Source: Miltoncostaea oceani (GTDB lineage: Bacteria > Actinomycetota > Thermoleophilia > Miltoncostaeales > Miltoncostaeaceae). Taken from it: a stretch of 64,000 nt of DNA. Within the stretch, counting starts at the first letter, position 1. Each line of letters starts with the position of its first letter. The DNA lies in contig NZ_CP064357.1 in the NCBI RefSeq assembly GCF_018141545.1, positions 558,001 to 622,000 on the forward strand, in the 5' to 3' direction. The translations under genes and the position numbers were made by a program. The notes under the pieces are model-generated. The model was not told the origin of the DNA. It searched no databases and worked only from the letters and a program-made list of their open reading frames with translations. Of this stretch, positions 25,182-34,767 are shown piece by piece.

Positions 25182-27275
25182 TCAGTGGGTCTGCCCGCCA
25201 CCTGCCAGGGCCCCGGATGCGTCGAGACGGGTGAGGACCGCGACAACGTCAGGGCAGAGGCTGCTGCCGGCGATCCCCACACACGACGCAAGTGCCGCCG
25301 AGGGCGGCATCGGCGCCCCGCCGATGCCCGCGCAGAGGCAGTCGAAGGTGTCGGCGACCGCGAGGATGCGAGCGCCCTGTGGGATCGCGTGGCCCCTCAA
25401 CTGCTCGGGTCCGCCTGACCCGTCGAAGCGTTCAGGCCTGGATCGGATCCAGGCGAGCTGTTCGGGGAGGAGAGCCCGGGCGAGGATCTGACTTCCGAGC
25501 ACCGCCCACCGCGCCGTCGGCTGACGCTCCACAGCACCGGAGGGAGCGGCGATCTGACCGATGTCGTGCAGGAGCGCCGCCTCCCGCAGGAGGATCGTCT
25601 CGTGCACCGGCCACCCGAGGCCGGTCGCAAGCCGGACCGAGAGGTCCGCGACCCGTTCGGAGTGGCCGCGGCTCGGGGGATCCACGGATTCGACCGAGTG
25701 AGCGAGGGCACGCAACGGCGTGAGGGTCGCCTCCCTGACGCCGGTGACCGGACCGTCCCCTTCACCGTCTGGCGATGACTGGGTGTGACGCACGGATTGG
25801 TTGCGGCCCCCGGCTTTCGCCCGGTAGAGGGCGGCGTCTGCGAGCGCGAGTAGCGCATCAGCGTCGGAGGCGGCCAACGAGTCGGCGACACCGGCCGATG
25901 CGGTCACGGTGAGGCGCTCACCGACCGGGCGAGCGAAGATGGCGACCCGGATCCTCTCCAGGGCATGCCAGGCGCTTGCCTCTGTGGTGTCAGGCAGGAT
26001 CCAGGCGAACTCCTCACCGCCGATGCGGGCTACGAGGTCCCCCGGCCGCGCCTCCTCCGCGAGCCGCTTCGCGACCTCACGCAGGACCGCGTCCCCGGTG
26101 GGGTGGCCGTGGCGGTCGTTGACACGTTTGAAGTGGTCGATGTCGAGGATCGCGACCGAGAGGCGGCGCCCATGCCGCCGGGCCCGGGCGAGTTCCTCCT
26201 CCAGCCGCTCCTGGAAGCTGCGTCGGTTGGCGAGGCCCGTGAGGGCGTCGGTCGCGGCTTGGTGCTCCAGAGACGCCCGGTGCTCTGCGCTGGCGATCGC
26301 GAGTCCGACGATCTCCCCGAGCCGCGTCAACCGCTCCTCGGCGTCGTCGGGGACCGCGTGGGGCCTGGGGCTGGTCGCGACGACCGCCCCCCAGAGGCTC
26401 CCGTCGACGACGATCGGTGCCGCCACCGAACTGCGGATCGGTATCCGGGTGACGGCGCGCGCGACCTCGCCGTCGAGGCTCGCGTAGTCATCCACCCGCG
26501 CGGGTTCGCCCGAGCGCGCAACCCGGGAGAACACGGTGTCGTCGGCGAGGGGAACACGACGCAGGTCCTGGCGCGCGTCGATCTCTGTGGCAGGGGCGAT
26601 CCAGGACGCCAACAGTTCAGCCGCGTCGGTCGTGAACCGGCCGACCGCACCGATCTCGAGGCCGACGAGGCAGGCGACCTCCCGTGCGAGCGCCGAGAAG
26701 ATCTCCTCAGGCTGGGCGGCCCCTGCCAGCAGGGTCGAAAGGCGCGCGATGGCTTCGTGCTCAGCGGCGCGTTGCTCTAGCAGCACGCAACACTCGGCGT
26801 AGCCGAGTGACGGTGCAGCAAGACCAGCGAAATCGGCGAGGCGCTCTGCGGACGCCTGCGACAGGACACCGTGCCGGCGCGTCACGACATGCAATGCCCC
26901 CCAAGATCGGCCACCGAGCACGACCGGAGCTGCGACAGCGCAGCGGTACCCGAACGGCTCGGCACGGACGCGGACGGGGTCCCCTGCATCGAGCGACCAG
27001 TAGTCGATGTGCACCGGCCGGGTACCGAGAATGCACGACTCGACGGCGCCGCCGTGGCCTCGCGTCAAGCGGAAGCCCCGATGGGCTGTCTCTTGGGAGG
27101 AGCTCCCGAGGACCGTCAGCCTCTCGGGCCCGGCCCTCCACACCAACCCTCCATCACCGCCGACCAGATCAGCCGCCCCACCCGCCACGAGCCGCAGGAC
27201 CTCCGAGACCGACGATCCCCGAGCCACGGCGCGGGCGACCGAGACGATCCCCGACCGATCATCCTCCCCGCTCAC
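25182..27275 (-). CDS. GAF-GAF-GGDEF-HD-GYP signalling protein (cyclic-di-GMP)
   Basis: A protein of 697 residues from GTG 27275, which has GGAGG six bases upstream. Two GAF domains (about 10-170 and 180-340) are followed by GGDEF (about 345-510) and a C-terminal HD-GYP-like domain (about 530-695). The GGDEF active site is GGEEF, preceded five residues earlier by RPGD, the RxxD inhibitory site, so cyclase activity with product feedback is expected. The HD-GYP part keeps HSERVADLS and LLHDIGQIA, but the usual HHE and GYP motifs read RPE and GGP, so its phosphodiesterase activity is doubtful. Cytosolic; no membrane segment. Neighbour of a dead GAF gene on the other strand. Confidence 0.9.
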   Translation of the reverse strand: MSGEDDRSGIVSVARAVARGSSVSEVLRLVAGGAADLVGGDGGLVWRAGPERLTVLGSSSQETAHRGFRLTRGHGGAVESCILGTRPVHIDYWSLDAGDPVRVRAEPFGYRCAVAAPVVLGGRSWGALHVVTRRHGVLSQASAERLADFAGLAAPSLGYAECCVLLEQRAAEHEAIARLSTLLAGAAQPEEIFSALAREVACLVGLEIGAVGRFTTDAAELLASWIAPATEIDARQDLRRVPLADDTVFSRVARSGEPARVDDYASLDGEVARAVTRIPIRSSVAAPIVVDGSLWGAVVATSPRPHAVPDDAEERLTRLGEIVGLAIASAEHRASLEHQAATDALTGLANRRSFQERLEEELARARRHGRRLSVAILDIDHFKRVNDRHGHPTGDAVLREVAKRLAEEARPGDLVARIGGEEFAWILPDTTEASAWHALERIRVAIFARPVGERLTVTASAGVADSLAASDADALLALADAALYRAKAGGRNQSVRHTQSSPDGEGDGPVTGVREATLTPLRALAHSVESVDPPSRGHSERVADLSVRLATGLGWPVHETILLREAALLHDIGQIAAPSGAVERQPTARWAVLGSQILARALLPEQLAWIRSRPERFDGSGGPEQLRGHAIPQGARILAVADTFDCLCAGIGGAPMPPSAALASCVGIAGSSLCPDVVAVLTRLDASGALAGGGQTH

Positions 27276-28704
27276 CGCCCACCTCCGGGGTCGACGGTCA
27301 CTCCCGTCAATCCCGAGCCCCGGGTCACCAAGTGAGGCCGACGCGGCCACGGCCTGCGGCGCACGTCCGGATAGCCCACCGCTGGGACAGCACATCGGTC
27401 GAAGGACGCTGGTAACCGGTTCTCTCTGACGTCATCCCAGTGCCGGACGCGCGCCGCACTGCCCCGCCGGTTGCCCCCAACACCTGCCAAGTGGGCGGGT
27501 GTCCAGTAACGAACCCCGTCATCCCTCGCCACGTCAGGGACCGGGGGAGGGGCGGCCGGCGGAACCGGAGTCGGCAGGCGATAACCAACACTGTGGCGGG
27601 AGCGTTCGCGTCCGAGCGAAAAACCAGGAAGCATTGGGCGGGTCTGCGTCGGTGGCGACAGCCACGCCTCTCACTCTCCCTGAAAGCAACGAGACCCCCC
27701 GGATGGCCGGAACGGGCGGGGCCCCCCGACTCGCCCGCGACTCCCCACCAGCCACCTCCCCACCGCGTGTTCGAAAAGTGTCGGTCGTCGCGCCCTCGAC
27801 GCAGCGAATGGGCGATGAACTCCACAAACCTACCCCATTTGCACGATTGAGTTGTGCTCGATTGAAAGCGTCAAGCACTGGGTGGGACGGGTCCCGGTGA
27901 CCTGCTGGCACCCTCAGCCTTGTATCGCCGCCGTCCGACGCTCGCCAACGCGCGGGTCCTCCGCGGGGTGACGGCTGGCGGCCGATGGGTGGCTGGCGAC
28001 CGGAGTTCGCCCAGCTCGGCCTGATCACGTGGGGGGGCGACGAGGTGCGCATGCCGAGCGACCCGACGCCGTCCGAGGTCGAGAACACGCGGCGGGCGGG
28101 CGCGCGTCACCACCCGCTCGTGGACCTCGCCGGGGTGCCGCTTGAACACCGACCTGAACAACCTCGACGACACGGAACCACGACCGATGGCGGCAGCCCC
28201 CGAGGGGCCGTCCCGTGGACGTTCAGTCAGTGCAACCCTCGGACCGTCGCCAATCCGGTCGGCGCGAACCTCGACGGGTGATCCCCCTGCTCACCCTCGT
28301 CGGCGCGGGCCCGACCTCGCGCTCGCGGGCGTCGTCTCGATCGGTCGTTCACCGTCTGGGAGTGCGCCCTGGTGCGTGTGTCGAGCACCGAGCCGGGGCG
28401 TACGCTCGCTCGTGAAAATGTTCAGGGGTGCCCGCGGCACGCGCCTCTTCGGTCAGAAGCTGGTGATCATCAGGGGTTCCCGGTCACGCCGGGTCTCGGT
28501 ACCGGTCCGGCGCCGCCAAGAACCTCAACTCGCGTGCAAAGCCGGGGCTTGCATGGGGCTATTCGAGGGCGCCGCCACTCCCAGAGTCGAGCGTCAAGCC
28601 GGACGCGCCGACCATCAGGACGATCAAGCTTCGCCGGTTTCCCGAACGGCTTGACGCCCCGGCGACGGGTCCCCGGAGGGACCCGTCGCCATACCGGTCA
28701 CGAG
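27276..28704. other. Long gap of about 1.4 kb
   Basis: The left end holds the promoter region of the GGDEF gene and the right end the terminator at 28661-28690. One plus-strand stretch (about 27985-28140) reads semi-plausibly (ITWGGDEVRMPSDPTPSEV) but has no support beyond that. No RNA gene or repeat seen. Confidence 0.4.
28661..28690 (-). terminator. Terminator of the isocitrate-lyase-fold gene
   Basis: A perfect 12-bp stem (GGCGACGGGTCC / GGACCCGTCGCC) around a six-base loop, 14 bases beyond the stop codon on the minus strand. Confidence 0.65.
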
Positions 28705-29460
28705 TCAGCGCCAGCGGCCCGCGATCTCGAGCGAGTAGTCGGTCAAGGCGGCCTGCAGGAGCGGGCCGAACGTGACGCGGCCCACCCCAAGCGACGCGAG
28801 GTGCGCGAGGGAGTGGTCGACCGGGTGGGCGGTGATGTTGACCGGCACAGGCATCGCGGTGACCACGTCGCGCACGAGGTCGTCGTCGGCCTGGATCTTC
28901 ACCGGGTAGACGCAGTCGGCCCCGGCCTCGACCAGCAACAGCAGCCGGGCGATGCCCTCCTCGCGCAGCGACGCCGGATCGTCGGCGCCCTTGAACACGT
29001 CGGTCCGCCCGTTGATCACGAGCGGGACCGAGGCGGCGTCGGCGGCCGCCCGCAGGCCGGCGACATACGCGGCGTGCTCCTCGGGTGCCCGCAGGCGGCC
29101 GCCCTCCGAATGGACGGTGTCCTCGATGTTGAGCCCGGCGGCCCCCGCCGCCACGAGGCCGGCGACGAGGTCCTCGGGCCCATGCCCGTAACCCGACTCG
29201 AGGTCAACCGACACTGGGACGTCGACCGCCGCGATGATCGGGGTGACCGCCGCGAAGACCTCCTCGAGGGTGAGGTCCTCGCCGTCCTCCGCGCCGAGAG
29301 CCGCAGCGAGCGGGTGACTCCCGATGGTAAGGCCGCCGAAGCCGGCGCGGACGGCGGTGCGCGCCGACCACACGTCCCACACCGTCGGCAGCACCAGCGG
29401 CCCGTCGCCGCCGTGCATCTCCTTGAGCCGTGCGGCCGCAGCCGCCGCGTTCGGGTCCAT
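28705..29460 (-). CDS. Isocitrate lyase/PEP mutase superfamily protein
   Basis: A protein of 251 residues with the phosphoenolpyruvate mutase/isocitrate lyase barrel: LVLPTVWDVWSAR, GFGGLTIGSHPLA, VPVSVDLESGYGHGPED (metal-binding Asp/Glu) and AAGAAGLNIEDTVHSEGG (IED motif), with late INGRTDVF. It lacks the KKCGH loop of true isocitrate lyase, so carbon-phosphorus or carbon-carbon cleavage of a 2-oxoacid such as oxaloacetate or methylisocitrate-like compounds is likelier. The substrate is unknown. ATG 29460 follows GAGGAGA at a good distance. It is monocistronic. Confidence 0.85.
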   Translation of the reverse strand: MDPNAAAAAARLKEMHGGDGPLVLPTVWDVWSARTAVRAGFGGLTIGSHPLAAALGAEDGEDLTLEEVFAAVTPIIAAVDVPVSVDLESGYGHGPEDLVAGLVAAGAAGLNIEDTVHSEGGRLRAPEEHAAYVAGLRAAADAASVPLVINGRTDVFKGADDPASLREEGIARLLLLVEAGADCVYPVKIQADDDLVRDVVTAMPVPVNITAHPVDHSLAHLASLGVGRVTFGPLLQAALTDYSLEIAGRWR

Positions 29461-29746
29461 GTCGTCTCCTCGTCTGGGTGGGTCCCTGGTGGGCCCGTCG
29501 TCGCACCGCACCAGGATGCCCGACACCCGGCGAAGCGACGCATCCACCGGCCCCAGGCCCCCACGGCAGGAGGCGGCGGGGCGCCAATCGCGTCGGCGCG
29601 CGCGCAGCCGGCCGGCGGGGTCGGCGGCGACGTCGCCGATCGCACCGGCCGGCTGCTCGGAGCCCGTAGCGTCCCAGCTCTCCCGGTAGCGCCCGATGCG
29701 ACGCGCGAACGCCCGCTGGAGTGCGGCGTCAGACGCGCCCCCCCGG

Positions 29747-30259
29747 TCAGCGCGCGGTCCGCACGACGCTCTCGGTCAACTGCTGGAGGGCGTCGCGCAA
29801 CCTCGAGATGCCCTCGGCATCCAGGCCCATTCCGTCGGCGATGGCCGATGGGATCTCGGTGGCGCAGGCGTCGAGTTCCCGCCCGCGTTCGGTCAGGGTG
29901 ACGAGGACCGCGCGCTCGTCGTCGGCACGGCGCCGGCGGTTGATCAGTCCCGCGACCTCCATCCGCTTCAACAACGGTGAGAGGGTCCCGTAATCGAGGG
30001 CGAGGGCCTGCGCGAGGTCACCGACCGCGACCCCGTCCTCCTCCCAGAGGGCGAGCATCACCAGGTACTGGGGGTACGTCAGCCCGAGGCGCTCGAGCAT
30101 CGGCCGATACAGGGAGGTCACAGCCCGCGACGCGGCATAGATCGCGAAGCACAGCTGGTCCTCGACCCGTCGCGACGGGTCGAGGCTGGTGTTCTCCGCA
30201 TGCGGCGGGGGCGTCGTCGGTTCCAACGGGCTCCTCGGATGGTGGGTTGATGTCGACAC
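29747..30259 (-). CDS. ohrR: MarR-family regulator, OhrR-like
   Basis: A protein of 170 residues from GTG 30259 with a winged helix-turn-helix in MarR arrangement (about 35-165). The segment VEDQLCFAIYAASR has Cys37 in the position of the redox-sensing cysteine of OhrR. LGLTYPQYLVMLALWEEDG and LALDYGTLSPLLKRMEVAGLINRRR are strongly OhrR-like. OhrR represses peroxide-resistance genes until this cysteine is oxidised by organic hydroperoxides. The divergent neighbour (30372) is a haloperoxidase-like hydrolase rather than Ohr; it may be the target. Confidence 0.8.
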   Translation of the reverse strand: MSTSTHHPRSPLEPTTPPPHAENTSLDPSRRVEDQLCFAIYAASRAVTSLYRPMLERLGLTYPQYLVMLALWEEDGVAVGDLAQALALDYGTLSPLLKRMEVAGLINRRRRADDERAVLVTLTERGRELDACATEIPSAIADGMGLDAEGISRLRDALQQLTESVVRTAR

Positions 30260-30371
30260 CGTCAGGGTAGCTCCCCCACGTCCGCCATCACATCGTGCAC
30301 AAGGTATGTGGGTTCGGTGGACGAGGGCGGCGCCGTACGGGCCGCCCTCCACGACGACGGAAGGGCTTCTC

Positions 30372-31208
30372 TTGACTGAGATCTCCGCGCGTTCGGGCCT
30401 GCTGAGCCGGACCAAGCTGCACGTCGACGACACCGGCGGCGAGGGCCGCCCCGTCGTGTTGATCCACGGGTGGCCCCTGTCGGGGGAGGCTTGGGCGCCG
30501 CAGGTGCCGGAGCTCGCGTCCGCGGGGTACCGGGTGGTCACCTACGACCGGCGCGGCTTCGGGCGCAGCGACAAGCCGGGCCGCGGCTACGACTACGACA
30601 GCCTCGCCAAGGACCTCGAGAGCATCCTCGACGAACTCGAGCTCACCGACGTCACCCTCGTCGGCTTCTCGATGGGCGGCGGTGAGGTCGCCCGCTACAT
30701 CGCCAACCACGGTGAGGAGCGCCTTCGGAGCGTCGTCTTCGCCGCGGCGGTGCCGCCCTACCTGATGAAGAGCGACGGCAACCCCGACGGCCCCCTCACC
30801 AAGGACGCCGCCGAGGGGATGGAGCAGGGGCTGCGCGACGACCGCGACGCCTTCTTCGAGCAGTTCACGACCACGTTCTTCAGCGCCGATGGCCAGCTCA
30901 AGGTGAGCGAGGCCGAGCGCACGGAGGCGGTCGCCCTCTGCCACCAGTCCGACCAGGACGCCGCCCTCGCCTGCATGGAGTCCTTCGGTACCACCGACTT
31001 CCGTCAGGACCTCCCGAAGGTCACTGTGCCGACCCTTGTCCTCCACGGCTCCGCCGACGCGATCGTGCCCCTTGAGGGCTCCGGCGCGCGGACCCACCGC
31101 GCGATCCCGCACAGCGAGCTGGTCGTCATCGACGGTGGCCCCCACGGCGTGAACGCCAGCCACGCCAGCGACTTCAACCGGGCGCTGCTGGAGTTCCTCA
31201 GCCGCTGA
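30372..31208 (+). CDS. Alpha/beta hydrolase, non-heme haloperoxidase/arylesterase-like
   Basis: A protein of 278 residues. The oxyanion/HGWPL segment near residues 32-36, nucleophile Ser100 in GFSMGG, acid Asp229 (GSADAIVP) and His258 (GGPHGVN) form the catalytic triad of the cofactor-free haloperoxidase/esterase group. These hydrolyse esters and can form peracids from acetate and peroxide. The TTG start at 30372 has AAGGG about eight bases upstream; an open frame further upstream runs across the regulatory region and is unlikely coding. Divergent from the OhrR-like gene across 112 bases, which fits control by peroxide stress. Confidence 0.85.
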   Translation: MTEISARSGLLSRTKLHVDDTGGEGRPVVLIHGWPLSGEAWAPQVPELASAGYRVVTYDRRGFGRSDKPGRGYDYDSLAKDLESILDELELTDVTLVGFSMGGGEVARYIANHGEERLRSVVFAAAVPPYLMKSDGNPDGPLTKDAAEGMEQGLRDDRDAFFEQFTTTFFSADGQLKVSEAERTEAVALCHQSDQDAALACMESFGTTDFRQDLPKVTVPTLVLHGSADAIVPLEGSGARTHRAIPHSELVVIDGGPHGVNASHASDFNRALLEFLSR

Positions 31209-31226
31209 CGGTCAGGTGCGCCCAAA

Positions 31227-31259
31227 GCTCCACCCCCGCTGACCGCGCAGGGGTGGAGC
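31227..31259. terminator. Bidirectional terminator between convergent genes
   Basis: GCTCCACCCC (31227-31236) pairs perfectly with GGGGTGGAGC (31250-31259), midway between the stop codons of the hydrolase at 30372 and the GAF gene at 31279. Confidence 0.6.
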
Positions 31260-31278
31260 AGGGGGCAACCGGAACTGC

Positions 31279-31746
31279 CTACCCTTCGGCGGTGGGGCGC
31301 TGGAGGACCGCGGCTGCGAGCAGGGCCAGGTCGTCGAACGCGGCGACCTGCTCCTCGGTGAGGTCACCGGCGTCCGCGTCCCACGCGCACAAGGTGCCGA
31401 CGAGGGCGCCGTCGTCCATCCGCAGGGGCGTGGAGACGTACCGTCGGACACCCGGCTCGTCGCCCCGCACGAACGAGGAGTACCCGAACCGCTGCTCCTG
31501 GCTGGCGTCCCCGGTGACGATCCGCTCCCCGGACTCGACCACCAGGCGACACATCGAGTCCTCGCGTGGGTGCGGGGCGACCGGGGCGTTATGGCCGGCG
31601 ATCCGGTGCTGGACCCGATCGTCGAGGATGTGGACGCCCGCCCCGCTGCCGTCGGCGATGTGGCCGGCGAGCCGGACGATCGCCTCGAGCGCCGGGTCTC
31701 CACTCCGGGCGAGGATCTCCGAGATCCGGGCCGGCCCGGGCGTCAT
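31279..31746 (-). CDS. Stand-alone GAF-domain protein
   Basis: A protein of 155 residues that is one GAF domain: ISEILARSGDPALEAIVRLA, AGVHILDDRVQHRIAG, DSMCRLVVESGERIVTGD and VSTPLRMDDGALVGTLCAWD. No output domain is attached. The ATG at 31746 overlaps the stop of the upstream hydrolase as ATGA, so the two are translationally coupled. The ligand is unknown; its blocks match the pseudogenes near 23.4 and 24.8 kb. Confidence 0.78.
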   Translation of the reverse strand: MTPGPARISEILARSGDPALEAIVRLAGHIADGSGAGVHILDDRVQHRIAGHNAPVAPHPREDSMCRLVVESGERIVTGDASQEQRFGYSSFVRGDEPGVRRYVSTPLRMDDGALVGTLCAWDADAGDLTEEQVAAFDDLALLAAAVLQRPTAEG

Positions 31747-32438
31747 CGGTTTGCCGCCTCGGCGATCGCGGCTGCGAGCTCGGAGGGCCGCGACAACAGG
31801 GGGATGTGGCCGGCGTCCACCTCCACCGTCCGCGTCGCGTTGACGGCCATCCGCCGCTGGAGCGCAGGCGAGAACACCTTGTCCTGCGTCGTCAGGATGT
31901 ACGTCGACGGGTGCTCCTTCCATCCCAGCGCGGTCGGTGCCTCGCCGAACACCGCCAGTCGGTGCGGGCCGAGGGCGGCGATGATCGGTGCCGCCTGCTC
32001 GTCTGTGACGTCGTTGAAGAGGATCGCCTTGGCCCCCACGGGATCCAGGATCGACATCCCTTCCTCGTCGCTTCGGATCGCCGACCCGATGTCGCTCGGC
32101 TGTGGGTCCTCACCCATGAGCGACCCCGTCGACTGGCCCTCCTCCGGGAGGATCGCGCAGACGTAGACCAGTTCCTTCACCTTCTCGTTCCCAGCGGAGG
32201 CCTCGGTGATGACAACACCGCAGTAGGAGTGGCCGACGAGCACCGCCGGCTCAGCGAACCCTGCAAGCGCCTCGCGAACGGTTGCCGCGTCGTCGGCCAT
32301 CGTGCTCGGAGCACGCTCACGGGATGGGAGGTCGATCGCAGTCGACGTCACACCCAGCTTGTCGAGCTCCGCCTGGACGAAGCCCCACGCCCACGCGCCA
32401 CCCCACGCGCCGTGGACCAACAGCACCGGTGCGCTCAT
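31743..32438 (-). CDS. Alpha/beta hydrolase (methylesterase-like)
   Basis: A protein of 231 residues. LLVHGAWGGAWAW is the oxyanion-hole strand, GHSYCG contains nucleophile Ser71, and DAGHIPLLSRP carries the late His. The plan, with a small cap and VYVCAILPEEGQS, matches the salicylate/indole-ester methylesterase-like EstC group in bacteria. The substrate is unknown. ATG 32438 has a G-rich site upstream. It forms a two-gene operon with the GAF protein. Confidence 0.82.
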   Translation of the reverse strand: MSAPVLLVHGAWGGAWAWGFVQAELDKLGVTSTAIDLPSRERAPSTMADDAATVREALAGFAEPAVLVGHSYCGVVITEASAGNEKVKELVYVCAILPEEGQSTGSLMGEDPQPSDIGSAIRSDEEGMSILDPVGAKAILFNDVTDEQAAPIIAALGPHRLAVFGEAPTALGWKEHPSTYILTTQDKVFSPALQRRMAVNATRTVEVDAGHIPLLSRPSELAAAIAEAANR

Positions 32439-33081
32439 CCCGGACCCCCTGACTCGAGGCCGCCACGGTGGCGACCTAGGAGACCGGAAACTACCTTTTG
32501 CGCGATGATCTTGTGGAAGAGGCAACCCAAAGGGGGTTCCGGCAGCGAGGAGTCGCCCTGCCGCCCGGGCTCCTGCGACGCGTCTTTTCGTGACGCATTG
32601 AGGCCCCGCGGCGTCCGGTGGTCCACGGGCCGTCGTTCCCCGGGGCACGCAACGGCCCGCCGCTCGGAAACGGCGCCGGGCCGAGTGACTTCCACATCGA
32701 CGAGACGCGCCGGCACACGCCCCGCCGGACTCGGAGCCCTCCTTCCTTGCACGAAAGAAGCCCTATCCGCTCGTGCTCTCGACCTATGGGGCCGCGGCGA
32801 TCGTGCCAGTACCGGAAGGTCAGAGCGTCGATCTCCTAGCCCGCTGACCCGAACTCGAGCAGGGGGATCCGCTGGACGCGTTCGCGCCCGTAGGGCCCGC
32901 CACCCGGCGCGGCCCTCGCCGCGACCGACGTCGGGCCGACCGCTCGCGGCGGGAGCTACACCCTCCGGGGCCGGTGCCTCAACCGGGCGTGGAGCCTCGG
33001 TCGGTGATCTCAAGTCCGCCCGCGTCGGTCGATCTCAACGAGGCGGAGTGCGGTGGCACCGACAACGAGCCCCGGGGCCGC
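32439..33081. other. Gap of about 640 bp
   Basis: No supported gene. In one plus-strand frame (about 32756-32880) the reading STYGAAAIVPVPEGQSVDLL is interrupted by a TGA and may be a relic. Nothing else seen. Confidence 0.3.
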
Positions 33082-33327
33082 TCAGTCAGATTCGGGTCTC
33101 TGGCCGCTCCGTCGCAGCCGCCAACGCGTTCCGGTGGGCGTGGCCTCCCACTCGGCCCGTCCCGTGCGTTCCAAGGTCGCTAGTAGCTGCCGAGCTCTCG
33201 GAGCTGTGATGTTCGCGGCTTCAGCAACCCGCCAGAGGTCGATCCATCGTCCGGCGTACCGTGGGTGGGCGAGGACGGCTTCCACCGCAGTCAGGGGGTG
33301 ACCGTCGTTGAGCATGACGGCAGTCAC
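33082..33327 (-). CDS. Small winged-helix-like protein
   Basis: An 81-residue frame: LTAVEAVLAHPRYAGRW, LWRVAEAANITAPRARQLLATLERTG, then a wing-like WEATPTGTRWRLRR. This is the shape of a MarR/ArsR-type DNA-binding domain without a sensor part. Start is GTG 33327 or ATG 33315; neither has a good ribosome site. No family certain. Confidence 0.5.
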   Translation of the reverse strand: MTAVMLNDGHPLTAVEAVLAHPRYAGRWIDLWRVAEAANITAPRARQLLATLERTGRAEWEATPTGTRWRLRRSGQRPESD

Positions 33328-33759
33328 TTTAAGTCGCTACCTACGTCGGCGGTAGATCCCCGGTTGGGCCCTCCGTGCACACCGACTCTCGACTCGACGA
33401 TGGCCCCCGCACCGGTCGCGAGCCCTCTGCGTTCCCTTGGGGTGCGAGCGCGGCGCGCGAAGAAACCCTCGGGACCTCGATCGCCGACGGTCCCCCAACG
33501 AAATGGCGGGGTTGCCCGCCCGGCCCGATGGCAGCGTCAACGGGTGGACGGCGGACAGGCGATGCAAATGGTCGGACCGTGAATCGCCCCGAGCCGCGCG
33601 TCACGTCAATCGCGGGGGGCCGAGTGACAGAACGGGTCCCCAAATTTGCTGTACCACCGCCCGACGATATACTTGCCGCTCTCCCGTCGTGCTGATCAGC
33701 GAGGGACGTTGAGATCGAGCATCGCCGGGTCCGGTTCAAAGGGACAGCACGGAGACCGG
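33328..33759. other. Gap of about 430 bp with a promoter
   Basis: Contains the predicted promoter of the small-gene pair that starts at 33760. No gene seen in the rest. Confidence 0.35.
33646..33673 (+). promoter_or_regulatory. Sigma-70-type promoter for the 33760-34571 genes
   Basis: TTGCTG (33646-33651) and TATACT (33668-33673) are separated by 16 bases, close to the housekeeping consensus, in a locally AT-richer patch. The next start codon is 87 bases downstream. Confidence 0.45.
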
Positions 33760-33984
33760 GTGGACGAGGCCGTCGAACGTGCGGCGCTTGCCGTCCTCAA
33801 CCTGAGGCTCGACCCGGTCTGCGGACGCGTCGCGCCGCCGAAGCCCGATGCGGGCGACTGGCTAGTGGACATCGAGTTGCCCGGTGAGTCCAGCGAGGTC
33901 ATCAGGGGCTCGACGCCGATCGTCGCCCTGGCAAGTGCCGCCGAATGGGTTGAGCGTGCCCTGCGTGTTCGTCGAGCCGGCTAG
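33760..33984 (+). CDS. Small protein of unknown function (74 residues)
   Basis: Starts with GTG 33760; GGAG lies seven to eight bases upstream. Residues: a helix DEAVERAALAVLNLRL, a beta part DPVCGRVAPPKPDAGDWLVDIELPG, and a second helix VALASAAEWVERALRV. The helix-strand-helix pattern with balanced charge supports coding. No family recognised. It precedes the fused family B gene by 47 bases on the same strand. Confidence 0.55.
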   Translation: MDEAVERAALAVLNLRLDPVCGRVAPPKPDAGDWLVDIELPGESSEVIRGSTPIVALASAAEWVERALRVRRAG

Positions 33985-34031
33985 ACAGATGCCCAAAGCG
34001 CGAGAAGCAGGCGCGAACGCTGTCATGCCAG

Positions 34032-34571
34032 GTGAGAGCGCCTACAGGACCGATCCTGGAACCACGGCACGCCTCGACCTGCGCCCTTTGGTCTGCCGTG
34101 CGTGACAGAGGCGGATTCGACCCACCGGTAGACCTCTGGTCGCAGCAGGCGGCCGAGATCGCACTGAGGAGCCTGGTCCGGGACCGCACCATCATCGGGG
34201 CCGATGAAGCGTGGCGGCGCCTGCAGAGGCTCACCGCCGCCCAACGAGATTGGGTCATCTCGCGAGTCCAGCTGTGGGAACTGGTCGCAGATCAGCCTGC
34301 CGATAGGGTCCCGACGCCGACCCGAGACGCTGTGTTGATCGTCGCCGGAGACCGCATCAACCCAGGCGAGGATGCCCACGATGTCGAGTTGTGGTGTGTT
34401 CCCTTCGAGGGTTGGGGCGCCGTCCACCATCTCCACGCATCGCACTGGGTCGTGCCGAGACGGTTCGCGGTGGTCGGTGACGCGCTCATCCAGGCGTCCG
34501 GATTGACCGATGCGTCTCTCGTGCTGCCGGGAGAGGCCTTCGATATCCAGGTTCAGCGCCCGCCGCGGTAA
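34032..34571 (+). CDS. Two-domain protein, fused family B
   Basis: A protein of up to 179 residues. The N-domain (about 29-76; VDLWSQQAAEIALRSLV, then RRLQRLTAAQRDWVISRV) matches the 21551 product and the 34768 product. The C-domain (about 97-176; DAVLIVAGDRINPGED, ELWCVPFEGWGAVHHL, VPRRFAVVGD, GLTDASL, PGEAFDIQV) matches the 21764 product. So it is the fused form of the two-gene cassette. Start is GTG 34032 or GTG 34098; the first 22 residues do not look domain-like. Function unknown. Confidence 0.65.
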   Translation: MRAPTGPILEPRHASTCALWSAVRDRGGFDPPVDLWSQQAAEIALRSLVRDRTIIGADEAWRRLQRLTAAQRDWVISRVQLWELVADQPADRVPTPTRDAVLIVAGDRINPGEDAHDVELWCVPFEGWGAVHHLHASHWVVPRRFAVVGDALIQASGLTDASLVLPGEAFDIQVQRPPR

Positions 34572-34767
34572 CGACCGCACGACTCGAAACTGTGATCCGC
34601 GGGCGCCGGAGTCGCCCGAGCCGCCGCACGCGTCTAAAGCGGGCCGCCGGACAGACCCCGGGCGCGGTGAGCTGTTCGCGATCAGTAGTCGTGTGCGATC
34701 CCGGGCGTTGCGGACGGGTGCGATCGACGACCACTCCACTCATCAGTCGAAGGTGCCGGGGGCGCCT

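Noticed and set aside
28372-29901. Plus-strand frame of 509 codons across the isocitrate-lyase-fold gene
   Set aside because: Antisense of a clear gene, no motifs, and crosses a terminator.
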